A stretch of 13,781 bases of DNA. Source: Candidatus Firestonebacteria bacterium RIFOXYA2_FULL_40_8 (GTDB lineage: Bacteria > Oederibacteriota > D2-FULL-39-29). Positions within the stretch are counted from its first letter, which is position 1. The number at the start of each line of letters is the position of its first letter. The notes beneath the pieces were generated by a model. That model was not told the origin of the DNA. It searched no databases and saw only the letters and a program-made list of their open reading frames with translations. Position numbers and translations under genes: made by a program. The stretch covers positions 4,513 to 18,293 of the forward strand of contig MFGS01000006.1 in NCBI GenBank assembly GCA_001778355.1, in the 5' to 3' direction. Of the stretch, positions 1 to 7,256 are shown in pieces.

Positions 1-738
1 AACACCGAGGAAAGAAGGAAGTCCGGCACCTGCGCCGATAAATACGGCAGAAAATCCTTGTTTGAAAAGTTCGTTTACCGGAATAGTTTTTCCTACCAGC
101 ACATTTACAATTATCTTAACACCCAGTTTTCTAAGATAATCTACTTCTATATCCAGTATTTCCTTGGGTAACCTGAATTGCGGTATTCCGTAACGGAGTA
201 CTCCCCCCGTAGCATGCAGGGATTCATATACGGTAACATCATATCCGAGCATCGCAAGATCTCCCGCGCAGGTAAGCCCGGCAGGACCCGACCCGGCTAT
301 GACAACCTTTGCAATCTTCTTTTCCGGAAGTTTTACGACGTTCTTATCAATATTGCCAGACTGTCTTTCTACATCGGCTACGAACCTTTCCAGACGGCCG
401 ATACCGACCGGTTCATTTTTCTTTCCTACTATGCATTTAAGCTCACACTGCTCTTCCTGGGGACAGACACGCCCGCAGACAGCAGGCAGAGAGTTCGTTT
501 CTTTTATTTTCCTTGCCGCTTCGTCATATTTTTTTTCACCTACGAGTTTTATGAACGCGGGAATATTTACATTTACGGGACACCCGTCGATACAAAAAGG
601 TTTTTTACACTGAAGACATCTGGCCGCTTCTTTTAACGCATCGGCTTCATTATACCCGAACGCCACTTCATCAAAGTTTTTTACCCTTGCAGCAGGGGTT
701 TGTTTTGCCATATCTGTTTTTTTAGGATTAATAGCCAT
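1..738 (-). CDS. nfnB: NfnB, NADH-dependent ferredoxin:NADP+ oxidoreductase large subunit (3' end missing)
   Basis: This is the first 246 codons of a GltD/NfnB-type flavoprotein; the rest lies beyond the left edge. In the Nfn complex this subunit carries two [4Fe-4S] clusters and the bifurcating FAD, and binds NADP(H) and ferredoxin. Visible N-terminal cluster cysteines are C41, C44, C49 and C53 (CLQCKKPFCIDGCP), then C88, C92, C98 and C102 (CGRVCPQEEQCELKC). A Rossmann FAD motif GSGPAG lies at 149-154, then GGVLRYGIP at 178-186, and the start of the second nucleotide-binding region (GAGAG) at 235-239. The start is set by AAGGAG 10 bases upstream, lying inside the last codons of nfnA; the genes are one base apart, so translation is probably coupled. 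By sequence alone it could be the small subunit of glutamate synthase, but the NfnA partner directly upstream argues for NfnB. The homologous SudA of archaeal sulfide dehydrogenase is the same family. Confidence 0.85.
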   Translation of the reverse strand, partial: MAINPKKTDMAKQTPAARVKNFDEVAFGYNEADALKEAARCLQCKKPFCIDGCPVNVNIPAFIKLVGEKKYDEAARKIKETNSLPAVCGRVCPQEEQCELKCIVGKKNEPVGIGRLERFVADVERQSGNIDKNVVKLPEKKIAKVVIAGSGPAGLTCAGDLAMLGYDVTVYESLHATGGVLRYGIPQFRLPKEILDIEVDYLRKLGVKIIVNVLVGKTIPVNELFKQGFSAVFIGAGAGLPSFLGV

Positions 739-739
739 C

Positions 740-1579
740 TTATCTGCACTCCTTGCATTTTAATTTATAAATTTCAGCGGAGTTCTTTTCCTCGTCTTTA
801 AATTGATTAAGACGTTTCATCAACTCCCCGAAGTCCACCTGATGCCCGTCAAAGGAAGGCCCGTCCACGCAGCCAAACAAAGTTTTTCCTCCCACGGTAA
901 CCCGGCACGCCCCGCACATTCCCGTAGCATCCAGCATTATCGGGTTCAAGCTTACTATGGTCCGTACCTTATAATTCTTTGTAAATTCGGAAACCACTTT
1001 CATCATTATTACCGGACCGACCGCGACTACCAGGTCTATTGATTTATCTTTTTCTAAAAGTTCTTTAAGCACATCGGAGACAAAACCTTTCCTGCCATAT
1101 GAACCGTCGTCCGTGGTGACATGCATAGCATCACTCACCGCTTTTAACTCTTTTTCAAAGAAAAGGAGAGATTTGTTTCTCGCTCCGATTATCGTAGTTA
1201 CTTTCTTTCCTTCTTCGTGCAGTTCTTTGACTTCGGGATAGATTTCGGCAATTCCTACCCCGCCGGCAACACATACTATATTTTTTGCCCCCGCAAAATC
1301 CGTTGCCTTCCCGAGAGGTCCGAGAAGGTCTTTCAACTCTTCCCCCACTTTAAAATCAGCCAGCTGCATGGTGGATTTACCCACGACCTGGAACACTATA
1401 GTGACTGTTCCCTTGTTTTTGTCTTTGTCAGCAATAGTAAGAGGAATCCTCTCCCCACCTTCTTTTAAGCGAAGCACAACAAACTGCCCGCTCTTAGCCG
1501 ACCCCGCAATAAGCGGCGCTTCAACTTCGATAAGCTTGACGGTATCAGAGACGTCACTTCTTTTAACAATACGGTACAT
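740..1579 (-). CDS. nfnA: NfnA, NADH-binding subunit of electron-bifurcating transhydrogenase
   Basis: The 279-residue product matches the NfnA/SudB family (ferredoxin-NADP reductase fold, about 280 residues). It oxidises or reduces NAD(H) and passes electrons through a [2Fe-2S] cluster to NfnB; the complex couples NADH and reduced ferredoxin oxidation to NADP+ reduction in the cytoplasm. Visible parts are the flavin-binding RIPLT at 44-48, the nucleotide-binding GGVGIAEIYP at 106-115, and the C-terminal cluster motif with C222, C225 and C237. D217 sits five residues before C222, where NfnA proteins use an Asp as the fourth cluster ligand. I chose the ATG at 1579 because AAAGGGGG lies 4 bases upstream and the family starts at this point. 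An in-frame ATG at 1615 would add 12 residues with no ribosome binding site. A TATACT at 1664-1669 could be a -10, but no -35 fits. Confidence 0.9.
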   Translation of the reverse strand: MYRIVKRSDVSDTVKLIEVEAPLIAGSAKSGQFVVLRLKEGGERIPLTIADKDKNKGTVTIVFQVVGKSTMQLADFKVGEELKDLLGPLGKATDFAGAKNIVCVAGGVGIAEIYPEVKELHEEGKKVTTIIGARNKSLLFFEKELKAVSDAMHVTTDDGSYGRKGFVSDVLKELLEKDKSIDLVVAVGPVIMMKVVSEFTKNYKVRTIVSLNPIMLDATGMCGACRVTVGGKTLFGCVDGPSFDGHQVDFGELMKRLNQFKDEEKNSAEIYKLKCKECR

Positions 1580-1583
1580 AATT

Positions 1584-1591
1584 CCCCCTTT
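1584..1591 (-). promoter_or_regulatory. Shine-Dalgarno site of nfnA
   Basis: Read on the minus strand this is AAAGGGGG, followed by AATT and the ATG at 1579. It is the strongest purine-rich site near the gene's 5' end and decides between the two in-frame starts. Confidence 0.7.
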
Positions 1592-1626
1592 AAGTACTGG
1601 ATTACGATGATGCAAACTAAAAAAAC

Positions 1627-1661
1627 GTTACGAGTAGCGGGTGACGAGTTACGGGTTGAGC
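1627..1661. repeat. Degenerate 7-bp tandem repeat, GTTACGR type
   Basis: Five contiguous heptamers on the plus strand: GTTACGA (1627), GTAGCGG (1634), GTGACGA (1641), GTTACGG (1648), GTTGAGC (1655). Each begins with G, and the units differ from the consensus by one to three bases. The tract lies upstream of nfnA, between a weak -10-like sequence and the start codon, so it could be in the 5' leader. Confidence 0.75.
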
Positions 1662-1694
1662 AAAGTATAAATATCAGACCATAACCCTTTGCGA

Positions 1695-1754
1695 AATCCA
1701 CCTGGGTGGATTCAACATTAATGTGGTATTAATTTAATCAACAACTCGTTGATT
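1695..1754. repeat. Three stacked palindromes in the spacer between nfnA and the desulfhydrase gene
   Basis: Three inverted repeats follow one another. AATCCACC/GGTGGATT spans 1695-1712 with a 2-base centre. The perfect 10-mer ACATTAATGT lies at 1715-1724. AATCAAC/GTTGATT spans 1736-1754 with a 5-base loop. They could be operator sites, transcript hairpins or repeat remnants; none is followed by a run of T on either strand, so a terminator role is not supported. Confidence 0.5.
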
Positions 1755-1758
1755 TAAA

Positions 1759-1786
1759 CCCAGCACCTAGAGCCCAGGACCCAGAG
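1759..1786. repeat. Degenerate 7-bp tandem repeat, CCCAGNR type
   Basis: Four heptamers on the plus strand: CCCAGCA (1759), CCTAGAG (1766), CCCAGGA (1773), CCCAGAG (1780), followed by a partial CC. It is a second heptamer family in the same spacer as the GTTACGR tract, far richer in G+C than the AT-rich DNA around it. Confidence 0.65.
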
Positions 1787-1790
1787 CCTT

Positions 1791-1818
1791 TCGAAAACTT
1801 TTCTTTAAAAGTTTTCGA
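1791..1818. repeat. Perfect 12-bp inverted repeat over the stop codon of the desulfhydrase gene
   Basis: Arms TCGAAAACTTTT (1791-1802) and AAAAGTTTTCGA (1807-1818) flank the loop CTTT. The hairpin includes the last codons and the TAA (1805-1807) of the upstream gene. It may mark the end of the lipoprotein-hydrolase-desulfhydrase operon, but no T-run follows on the minus strand, so it is not a canonical intrinsic terminator. Confidence 0.6.
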
Positions 1819-2800
1819 AGTACTTCTTATGTTTTTCCGTCATATTCACTATTCCGGGATAACCTCCGGTATGAATGAACAGGATATTCTCATTTTTATT
1901 GATTTTACCGCATTTTATATAGTCAATCAAGCCCCCGAAGGCTTTTCCGGTGTAAACAGGGTCTAAGATAATACCTTCTAAACGGCCAAGTAAACCTATT
2001 GTTTCTATGACTCTTTCATCCGGGATAGCGTAACCTTCCCCCAGATAGGAATCATTGATAATAATATCTATTTTTTCGGGCGCTTTCTTCCCGAGTACTT
2101 CATATCCCTCGGCTATTTCTTTTTTGACATACGCTTCTGCTTTTTCCTTTTTAAATAAAACACTCATGGCGAGTATTTCTTTTTTTGATTTATTTTCGGC
2201 TTTACCTATTTCAAGACCTGCTTGAGTACCTCCCGAACCATGAGCCACAACTATTCTGCTAAACTCCACTTTTAATTCTTTTTCCTGGGTCAGTATTTCA
2301 GAAAAACATTCCGCGTAACCCATAGCGCCATAGCCTGAAGCGCCGCCTATCGGAACCGTATATGCCTTGTGACCGTTTTTTGAAAGATGCGCCGCCAGTT
2401 CATCCATCATTATATTTATTTTATCAAAATTCCAGGTATCGGCAAACCTTACTTCGGCGCCGAATATTTTATCAAGGAGGAGATTACCTTCAAGTACGGT
2501 TTTTTTATTTCCGGAAAGGATAAGCACACAACGAAGCCCTAGCTTTGCACAAGCGCCGGCAGTAATTCTTGCGTGGTTGGACTGAGGGCCTCCGGTCGTT
2601 ATAACAGTGTCGCACCCTTTATCTATGGCATCCGCCAGAATATACTCAAGTTTTCTTACTTTATTTCCGCCAAGAGCCACATCCGTAAGATCATCTCTTT
2701 TAATATAAATTTTCGGCCCTTTAAGATACTTGCTCGCACTTTCCATATATTCTACGGGTGTGACCCGGTTGAACAATGAGATCTTTTTTATCTGCTTCAT
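1805..2800 (-). CDS. PLP-dependent D-cysteine desulfhydrase / ACC deaminase family enzyme
   Basis: The 331-residue protein is a fold-type II PLP enzyme. K47 in GGNK is the expected Schiff-base lysine, QSNH (73-76) follows, and the phosphate-binding loop GSGGT is at 188-192. Family members split D-cysteine to pyruvate, H2S and ammonia, or open the ring of aminocyclopropane carboxylate. Two positions that separate them favour a desulfhydrase: DPVYTGK has Thr284 where ACC deaminases have Glu, and HTGG has Thr311 where they have Leu. D-cysteine or another small D-amino acid is therefore the likelier substrate. The start ATG (2800) overlaps the hydrolase stop by four bases (ATGA) and is preceded by GGAG, so the gene is the last of a coupled three-gene operon. 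Length is normal for the family. The exact substrate is inference. Confidence 0.8.
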   Translation of the reverse strand: MKQIKKISLFNRVTPVEYMESASKYLKGPKIYIKRDDLTDVALGGNKVRKLEYILADAIDKGCDTVITTGGPQSNHARITAGACAKLGLRCVLILSGNKKTVLEGNLLLDKIFGAEVRFADTWNFDKINIMMDELAAHLSKNGHKAYTVPIGGASGYGAMGYAECFSEILTQEKELKVEFSRIVVAHGSGGTQAGLEIGKAENKSKKEILAMSVLFKKEKAEAYVKKEIAEGYEVLGKKAPEKIDIIINDSYLGEGYAIPDERVIETIGLLGRLEGIILDPVYTGKAFGGLIDYIKCGKINKNENILFIHTGGYPGIVNMTEKHKKYFENF

Positions 2801-3678
2801 TTTAAGTATTCTCCGAAAAACTTTAAAACTTCTTTTGAGTAATTTAACTGGTCCTTGCTTAAGGATTCTATATGGTCTGCGTCTTTGACCAGGATCAGCT
2901 TTTTGGGCCCCAAAGCTGCGGCTAGTATTTTTTCGGAATTGGCAGGAGGAATGTTTCCGTCCGCCGTTCCGTGAAAAAGGAGGAGCGGTGTTTTCATTTT
3001 TGCCGCGCTTTCTACGGGATTTACCGTTTCATATTTAAACCCGCTTCGTATCTTTGCGAGAAAAGCTGCAAAAGGCACCATCGGATAATACGGAAGATGA
3101 TAAAACTTTGAAGAGTAGCTTCTGATCATATCGGAAAGTCTGGCAAAAGAGGAGTCCGCAACTACGGCTTGAATATCAGGGCAAACCTCAGCGGTCCGGA
3201 TAGAGGCGGCAGCGCCCATGGAACGGCCGATAACCCCGATATGCTTTACTCCTTTTGTTTTTACAAAATCCACTGCAGCCAGCAGGTCTTTTACCTCATT
3301 AAAACCAAGCGAGGTGTATTTTTCTTTGCTTTCGCCATGCCCGCGGAAATCAAAAGCCAGGCAGGAATAACCTTTTTTGTATAAAAACGGTATGTAATTC
3401 AGCATATCGCCCTTGTCGGCGCCCAACCCGTGGCAAAGAATAACGCACTTTCCGTTGTTTTTCTGACTCACCCACCAGCCGTAAACGATAATATTATCTT
3501 TTGTCACAAATGTTATTTTTTCAAACTGAATATTAAAGACCGCGGGATTTCCGGAGTCTTTCGGCCGGTAAGCATGAAGCAGCGCCCCCGAAAATATCCA
3601 GGCAAAAACAAGAAAAAGGATTGTCCCGTAAAGAACAATCCTTATCAAAATTGTTTTTATTAATAAACCCGTTTCCAT
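2797..3678 (-). CDS. Membrane-anchored alpha/beta hydrolase (BEM46/ABHD13-like)
   Basis: The 293-residue protein opens with one hydrophobic segment (about residues 9-35), which should act as a signal anchor and place the catalytic domain outside the cytoplasmic membrane. The hydrolase fold is clear: oxyanion HG at 83-84, FDFRGHGES around 109-117, nucleophile elbow GRSMG with Ser153, Asp240 in HGTADG, and His269 in DADH. The complete Ser-Asp-His triad predicts an active serine hydrolase such as an esterase, lipase or thioesterase; the substrate is unknown. The gene lies 19 bases after the HEAT lipoprotein and overlaps the desulfhydrase start by four bases. AGGG a few bases before the ATG supports this start. 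Confidence 0.8.
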   Translation of the reverse strand: METGLLIKTILIRIVLYGTILFLVFAWIFSGALLHAYRPKDSGNPAVFNIQFEKITFVTKDNIIVYGWWVSQKNNGKCVILCHGLGADKGDMLNYIPFLYKKGYSCLAFDFRGHGESKEKYTSLGFNEVKDLLAAVDFVKTKGVKHIGVIGRSMGAAASIRTAEVCPDIQAVVADSSFARLSDMIRSYSSKFYHLPYYPMVPFAAFLAKIRSGFKYETVNPVESAAKMKTPLLLFHGTADGNIPPANSEKILAAALGPKKLILVKDADHIESLSKDQLNYSKEVLKFFGEYLK

Positions 3679-3697
3679 TCTTACCCTTTTTCTTTGG

Positions 3698-5749
3698 TTA
3701 ATTTCCGCTGGCTTTGTATTTTCTGAGAGCCTCGTGCGCGTCTGAAGTACCTATCTTTTGGAGCGAGTCACTGGCATAAGACCTGACCACAGCATCGTCA
3801 TCTTTTAAGGATTCCGCAAGATACGGTACGGCATCATTCCCGAATTTTACAATCGCGTCCCTGGAGTGGATTGCGACTTTATTATTCTTATCCTTCAGCA
3901 TTTGCGCTAAAAACGGCGCCGCTGATTTTGCACTGGAACCGATCTTACCGAGCGCATCCACTGCCTCAAGCCGAACATCATCATCTTTATCCCGGAGAGC
4001 CTCCGTAAGCGCCATAATGGACTCTTTATATTCGATCCCGATATTTCCCAAAGCCGTGGCGGCCGCTGCTCTGACTCCCGCATCTTCATTTTTCATAACA
4101 CCTATTAATGCAAGAGCCGCGTTCTTCATCATGGGAGACCCTTTTTCAATACCTATCTTTCCAAGCACGTAGGCGACTTTTGTTTTAACTTTATTATTGC
4201 TTTCGCCCAGGGTTTCTATTAACGGCTGAATCGCTTTCTGCCCGATCTTGATAAGCGAGTTCTGCACGGCCATACTGATATGAAGATTTTCATCATTTAC
4301 ATAAAGTATTAAGAGCTTGGTCCCCGCCTTGGAAATCATGCCTATTTTTTCAATAGAATTTCTTGCCGCGAATTGAACACCGACTTCACTGTCAGCCAGA
4401 AGTTTCACAAGCTGAGGCATCGCTTTTGCCGAGCGCATCCCGAGATCACCAAGGGACTCCACTGCGGCTATCCGCACAGCTTTTTCTTTATCCCCCAGCA
4501 AAGCAGTCAATTCTAAAACATAATCTTTTTGCGAGGAAGAAAAAAGAAAACCGGCAACTTTGGCGGCGGATTCTCTGGTGTATCTGCTTTTATCGTCTAA
4601 TAATGCCCCGATCGCGTCCCCGGAATCCTTACTCAGGTACGCCGCCTTTATATAGGATTTGTATGCAGCGTCGCGCACCAGAACAATATTGTCACCAAAA
4701 GCATTTATCAAACACGCGTAAATGTCCTTATAATTTACACGCATTTTTCCGAGACAATTAATCGCGGCTATTTTTCTTTCCACATCGGAAGAACCCGCCA
4801 TGGCAATGAGCTCTTTTAATATCCCTTCAGAGGAAGGATTTATTTTACACAGGCTTCCCGCTGCCAAAAGCGCCAGATTTTTATTATTTCCTTTTAAGGC
4901 AGCTGAGAGTTCAACTATACTTTCCGAAGCCGGCCCCCCGATGCTTCCAAATATTTCTATCAAGCGCTCTTTTAGAAAATCATCCCCGGTTTTATATTTT
5001 TCCAGCATCAGGTCAACGGCCTCACGATAAACCGCGCCGATTTCAACAAGCGCGTCTTTCGCGCTGTTTATAACTACAATGTTTTTAAATTTGAGATTAT
5101 TTAAAAGAGCTTCCAGAACCCGTCTATCAGTAATTTTTTTCTTGCCGGAAATAAATGCCGCGCCAAAGCAAATCATACCGTTCTCGCTTTTTAAAGCCAG
5201 AAGAAGATCGTCAATATCAATGATACCTATTTTAATTATGGCGTCTTTTGCCGCTCCCGAGACCAGCTTATCTTCTGACCCCAGGGTAAGAAAGAGGCGC
5301 TTTGTCACTTCGAGCCGCGACGGCTTAATACCGCCAAGAGCATACGCCGCATGGGAAATAATAAATTTATCCCTGCTATCAAGAGCTTTTAAAAGCTGGG
5401 GGATGGCTTTGTCGTCGAATTTAATCACATATTCTTCGGCCATAACCCTGATTTCCTGGCTTTTATCGGCAAACATGGAAATAAAAACAGGGATTGCTGT
5501 ATCCGGACCAAGTTTAATTAAAGCTTCGGCCGCGCGACGTCTAATTGAAGAGCCGGGGTTGTTAAGGTATTCTTTTAATTCCTGCGCAGTTTGCGCTTTT
5601 CCTTTATCATCAAGAGCTTTTATCTCTTCCAGCGCAAAAAGCCGTGCGGTTTCATCCTCCCCGGCAGCCAGCCGGTAACTTAAAGAAGCACAGCCGCAAA
5701 GCATAAAAGCAAGAAGAACTACCGTCAGGACAAGAAGAGTTTTTTTCAT
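3698..5749 (-). CDS. HEAT-repeat lipoprotein
   Basis: The 683-residue product has a positively charged N-terminus, a hydrophobic stretch and a lipobox-like L17-C18-G19-C20, so Cys20 is the predicted lipidated residue. Cys at -2 is unusual, but the site is otherwise good. Ala21 after the cysteine would favour the outer membrane under the E. coli sorting rule. Nearly all the rest is a solenoid of HEAT/PBS-lyase-type repeats with period about 36-40, roughly 15-17 units. Each has a pattern like AIPxLxxxLxDxxxxVRxxAAxALGxIG; the best units are around residues 430-670. Such solenoids are protein-binding scaffolds, and no catalytic domain is visible. GGAG seven bases before the ATG supports the start. 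It is first in an operon with a membrane hydrolase and a PLP enzyme, whose link to it is unknown. Confidence 0.85.
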   Translation of the reverse strand: MKKTLLVLTVVLLAFMLCGCASLSYRLAAGEDETARLFALEEIKALDDKGKAQTAQELKEYLNNPGSSIRRRAAEALIKLGPDTAIPVFISMFADKSQEIRVMAEEYVIKFDDKAIPQLLKALDSRDKFIISHAAYALGGIKPSRLEVTKRLFLTLGSEDKLVSGAAKDAIIKIGIIDIDDLLLALKSENGMICFGAAFISGKKKITDRRVLEALLNNLKFKNIVVINSAKDALVEIGAVYREAVDLMLEKYKTGDDFLKERLIEIFGSIGGPASESIVELSAALKGNNKNLALLAAGSLCKINPSSEGILKELIAMAGSSDVERKIAAINCLGKMRVNYKDIYACLINAFGDNIVLVRDAAYKSYIKAAYLSKDSGDAIGALLDDKSRYTRESAAKVAGFLFSSSQKDYVLELTALLGDKEKAVRIAAVESLGDLGMRSAKAMPQLVKLLADSEVGVQFAARNSIEKIGMISKAGTKLLILYVNDENLHISMAVQNSLIKIGQKAIQPLIETLGESNNKVKTKVAYVLGKIGIEKGSPMMKNAALALIGVMKNEDAGVRAAAATALGNIGIEYKESIMALTEALRDKDDDVRLEAVDALGKIGSSAKSAAPFLAQMLKDKNNKVAIHSRDAIVKFGNDAVPYLAESLKDDDAVVRSYASDSLQKIGTSDAHEALRKYKASGN

Positions 5750-5825
5750 TTATTCTCCGTTGCAACAAACAAATCATCTTTAACTAAGACACAGCAGGTG
5801 CCGTTACTTGTTCCATAAAAGACAA

Positions 5826-5850
5826 TTACTAATGACTTATTACTAATTAA
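5826..5850. repeat. Degenerate 7-bp tandem repeat, TTACTAA type
   Basis: Units on the plus strand are TTACTAA (5826), TGACTTA (5833) and TTACTAA (5840), then a partial TTAAG (5847); weaker copies may extend left to about 5819. The tract lies in the 146-bp spacer between the oxidoreductase and the HEAT lipoprotein gene. Confidence 0.65.
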
Positions 5851-5856
5851 GTGAAT

Positions 5857-5874
5857 GCGGCGAAAAGAAGCCGC
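5857..5874 (-). terminator. Possible weak terminator hairpin after the Gfo/Idh/MocA gene
   Basis: Read on the minus strand, GCGGC (5874-5870) pairs with GCCGC (5861-5857) around an 8-base loop, 21 bases past the stop codon. The stem is GC-rich but only five pairs long, and no T-run follows, so the call is tentative. Confidence 0.25.
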
Positions 5875-5895
5875 CGGTATTGAATAAACAGACTG

Positions 5896-6921
5896 CTATT
5901 TTAAAGGTAATTTTATCTCTCTTCTTTCTTTGGCTGATTTGTAAATTGCCAGGATAAGTTCCACTGATTTTCTAGATTCTTCCGCGGTAACAGGAGGAAC
6001 TTCACCGGCAAGAATAGCTTTTGTAAAAGCATTGAACTGAGCAGTGTGGCCCTTTTTGGTGATAGCTTTCGGGTCCGCAACTCCGCCTTCTGTTTTGTTT
6101 CCTTCTTCTTTGACCGGCTGACCTTCAAGTTTCCATAATATTTTTTCCATCCCGGTTAAGATAACCGTACCCTTCGTCCCGTGCACCTCAAGCCTTCTTT
6201 CTTCTCCGGGGCAAACGGAAGTTGTGCCTTCGATCGTACCTAAAGCGCCGCTTTTAAATCTTAATATGGCGACCGCCGTATCTTCCACCGGTATTTTGTG
6301 TACTAATGTTTCAGCATAAGCGGTAACTGATTCCACCTCTCCCATAAAAAACATCAAAAGATCGATGGCATGTATCGCCTGGTTCATCAAAGCCCCGCCG
6401 CCGTCAAGTTCCCACGTAGCTCTCCAGCCCGCGCTCTTATAATATTCCGCGGACCTGTACCATTTTTGATAAGCATCCCCGAGCACCATTTTCCCGAGCT
6501 GACCGTCTTGAATTGCTTTTCTGATAGAAAGCGAAGAATCCATAAACCGGCTCTGAAAAATCCCCGCCAGATATTTTTTGGTTTTCTTTGAGACCGCAAT
6601 CATTTTATCTATTTTTTCAAGCGTTATTTCAAGCGGCTTTTCCGAGATCACATGCTTCCCCGACTCCATGGCCTCGATAGCCGCATTCATATGAAGTCCC
6701 GAAGGTAAAGCAATAGTGACCACATCCACTGCAGGATCTTTTAACATATCTTTAATAGAAGTATAGTATTTGGTTTTATATTTTTCCGCAGCAGCCTTCG
6801 CCTTGGGTTCATCCGTATCCACCACGCATATAAGCTCCGCCTCCGGCGTCCCGAGCACCCCGTCACCATGAGAGCTAAGAATATTCCCGCAACCAACGAT
6901 TGCAAACCCAAGTTTTTTCAT
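5896..6921 (-). CDS. Gfo/Idh/MocA family oxidoreductase (NAD(P)-dependent sugar dehydrogenase)
   Basis: The 341-residue protein has the family's two domains. The N-terminal Rossmann part begins with AIVGCGNI (Gly10, Gly12) and has Asp35 at the end of the second strand, favouring NAD+. The signature E94-K95-P96 carries the catalytic-site lysine. The substrate domain has YYKSAGWRATWELDGGG followed by ALMNQAIHAIDLL, with D173 and H184 in the usual active-site positions. This segment resembles the UDP-sugar (WlbA/WbpB) and inositol dehydrogenase branch, so oxidation of a sugar, sugar nucleotide or cyclitol is likely; the substrate cannot be read from sequence. It appears to be monocistronic, with repeat-filled spacers on both sides. 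AAAGGA lies 12 bases before the ATG, a little far. A TATAAT at 6947-6952 could be its -10. Confidence 0.85.
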   Translation of the reverse strand: MKKLGFAIVGCGNILSSHGDGVLGTPEAELICVVDTDEPKAKAAAEKYKTKYYTSIKDMLKDPAVDVVTIALPSGLHMNAAIEAMESGKHVISEKPLEITLEKIDKMIAVSKKTKKYLAGIFQSRFMDSSLSIRKAIQDGQLGKMVLGDAYQKWYRSAEYYKSAGWRATWELDGGGALMNQAIHAIDLLMFFMGEVESVTAYAETLVHKIPVEDTAVAILRFKSGALGTIEGTTSVCPGEERRLEVHGTKGTVILTGMEKILWKLEGQPVKEEGNKTEGGVADPKAITKKGHTAQFNAFTKAILAGEVPPVTAEESRKSVELILAIYKSAKERREIKLPLK

Positions 6922-6946
6922 GTTATTTTTCCGTCCTTTTAGGTAA

Positions 6947-6952
6947 ATTATA
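6947..6952 (-). promoter_or_regulatory. Possible -10 element for the Gfo/Idh/MocA gene
   Basis: The minus strand reads TATAAT 25 bases before the start codon, which would begin the transcript just ahead of the AAAGGA ribosome binding site. No good -35 lies 16-18 bases upstream, and AT-rich DNA gives such hexamers by chance. Confidence 0.3.
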
Positions 6953-6986
6953 TTTTAGATTGGAACTAATCTTGCCCCTGTTAACT

Positions 6987-7013
6987 CTTCATAGCCATTT
7001 TCGGATATCGAAG
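6987..7013. repeat. Hairpin element, copy 1
   Basis: CTTCATAGCC (6987-6996), loop ATTTTC, then GGATATCGAAG (7003-7013). The stem is imperfect, with one mismatch inside the ATAGCC/GGATAT part. The 36 bases from 6987 match copy 3 from 7222 with about five differences, continuing past the hairpin through GTCCTT and TTC. Confidence 0.65.
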
Positions 7014-7026
7014 TCCTTCTTCATAT

Positions 7027-7070
7027 TTTGCCAGCTTTCATAGCCTTCTCTTCCGGCTATTGAAGGCAAA
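7027..7070. repeat. Hairpin element, copy 2, with extended stem
   Basis: The core TTTCATAGCC (7036-7045) faces GGCTATTGAA (7055-7064) across a 9-base loop. Outside it, TTTGCC (7027-7032) pairs with GGCAAA (7065-7070), leaving a 3-base bulge. Copy 2 lies directly next to copy 1. Confidence 0.6.
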
Positions 7071-7115
7071 TATATTCCTTCCTATCAAAACAAGACACCT
7101 TGTTCTTCATGTGGC

Positions 7116-7137
7116 TTATTGTTCTATTTTCTATTGT
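7116..7137. repeat. 7-bp tandem repeat, CTATTGT type (tract 1)
   Basis: TTATTGT (7116), then after one extra T, CTATTTT (7124) and CTATTGT (7131). With the opposite-strand tract at 7167-7188 it can form an imperfect hairpin. Confidence 0.55.
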
Positions 7138-7166
7138 TTCTTTCTAAAAGAACTAAAAAACCTGGA

Positions 7167-7188
7167 ACAATAGAGCAATAGACAATAG
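7167..7188. repeat. 7-bp tandem repeat, CTATTGT type on the opposite strand (tract 2)
   Basis: ACAATAG (7167), AGCAATAG (7174, one base longer) and ACAATAG (7182), followed by the related CGCAATCGAAC to 7201. It is the reverse complement of the CTATTGT family on either side. Confidence 0.55.
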
Positions 7189-7221
7189 AACGCAATCGAA
7201 CTCTTCTTGCTGATTTTTATC

Positions 7222-7248
7222 CTTCATAACCATTTTTGGTTATAGAAG
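7222..7248. repeat. Hairpin element, copy 3
   Basis: CTTCATAACC (7222-7231), loop ATTTTT, GGTTAT (7238-7243), then A and GAAG (7245-7248). Compared with copy 2, the G-C pair at stem position 4 is replaced by A-T on both arms, a compensatory change. Confidence 0.65.
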
Positions 7249-7256
7249 TCCTTTTT

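Noticed and set aside
1580..1615. Twelve-residue N-terminal extension of NfnA from the ATG at 1615
   Set aside because: No ribosome binding site before it, and the extension is not typical of the family; the ATG at 1579 has AAAGGGGG just upstream.
5079..5678. Plus-strand open frame of 199 codons inside the HEAT lipoprotein gene
   Set aside because: It is antisense to a clear repeat protein with lipobox; the composition follows from the complementary codons, and no ribosome binding site is seen.
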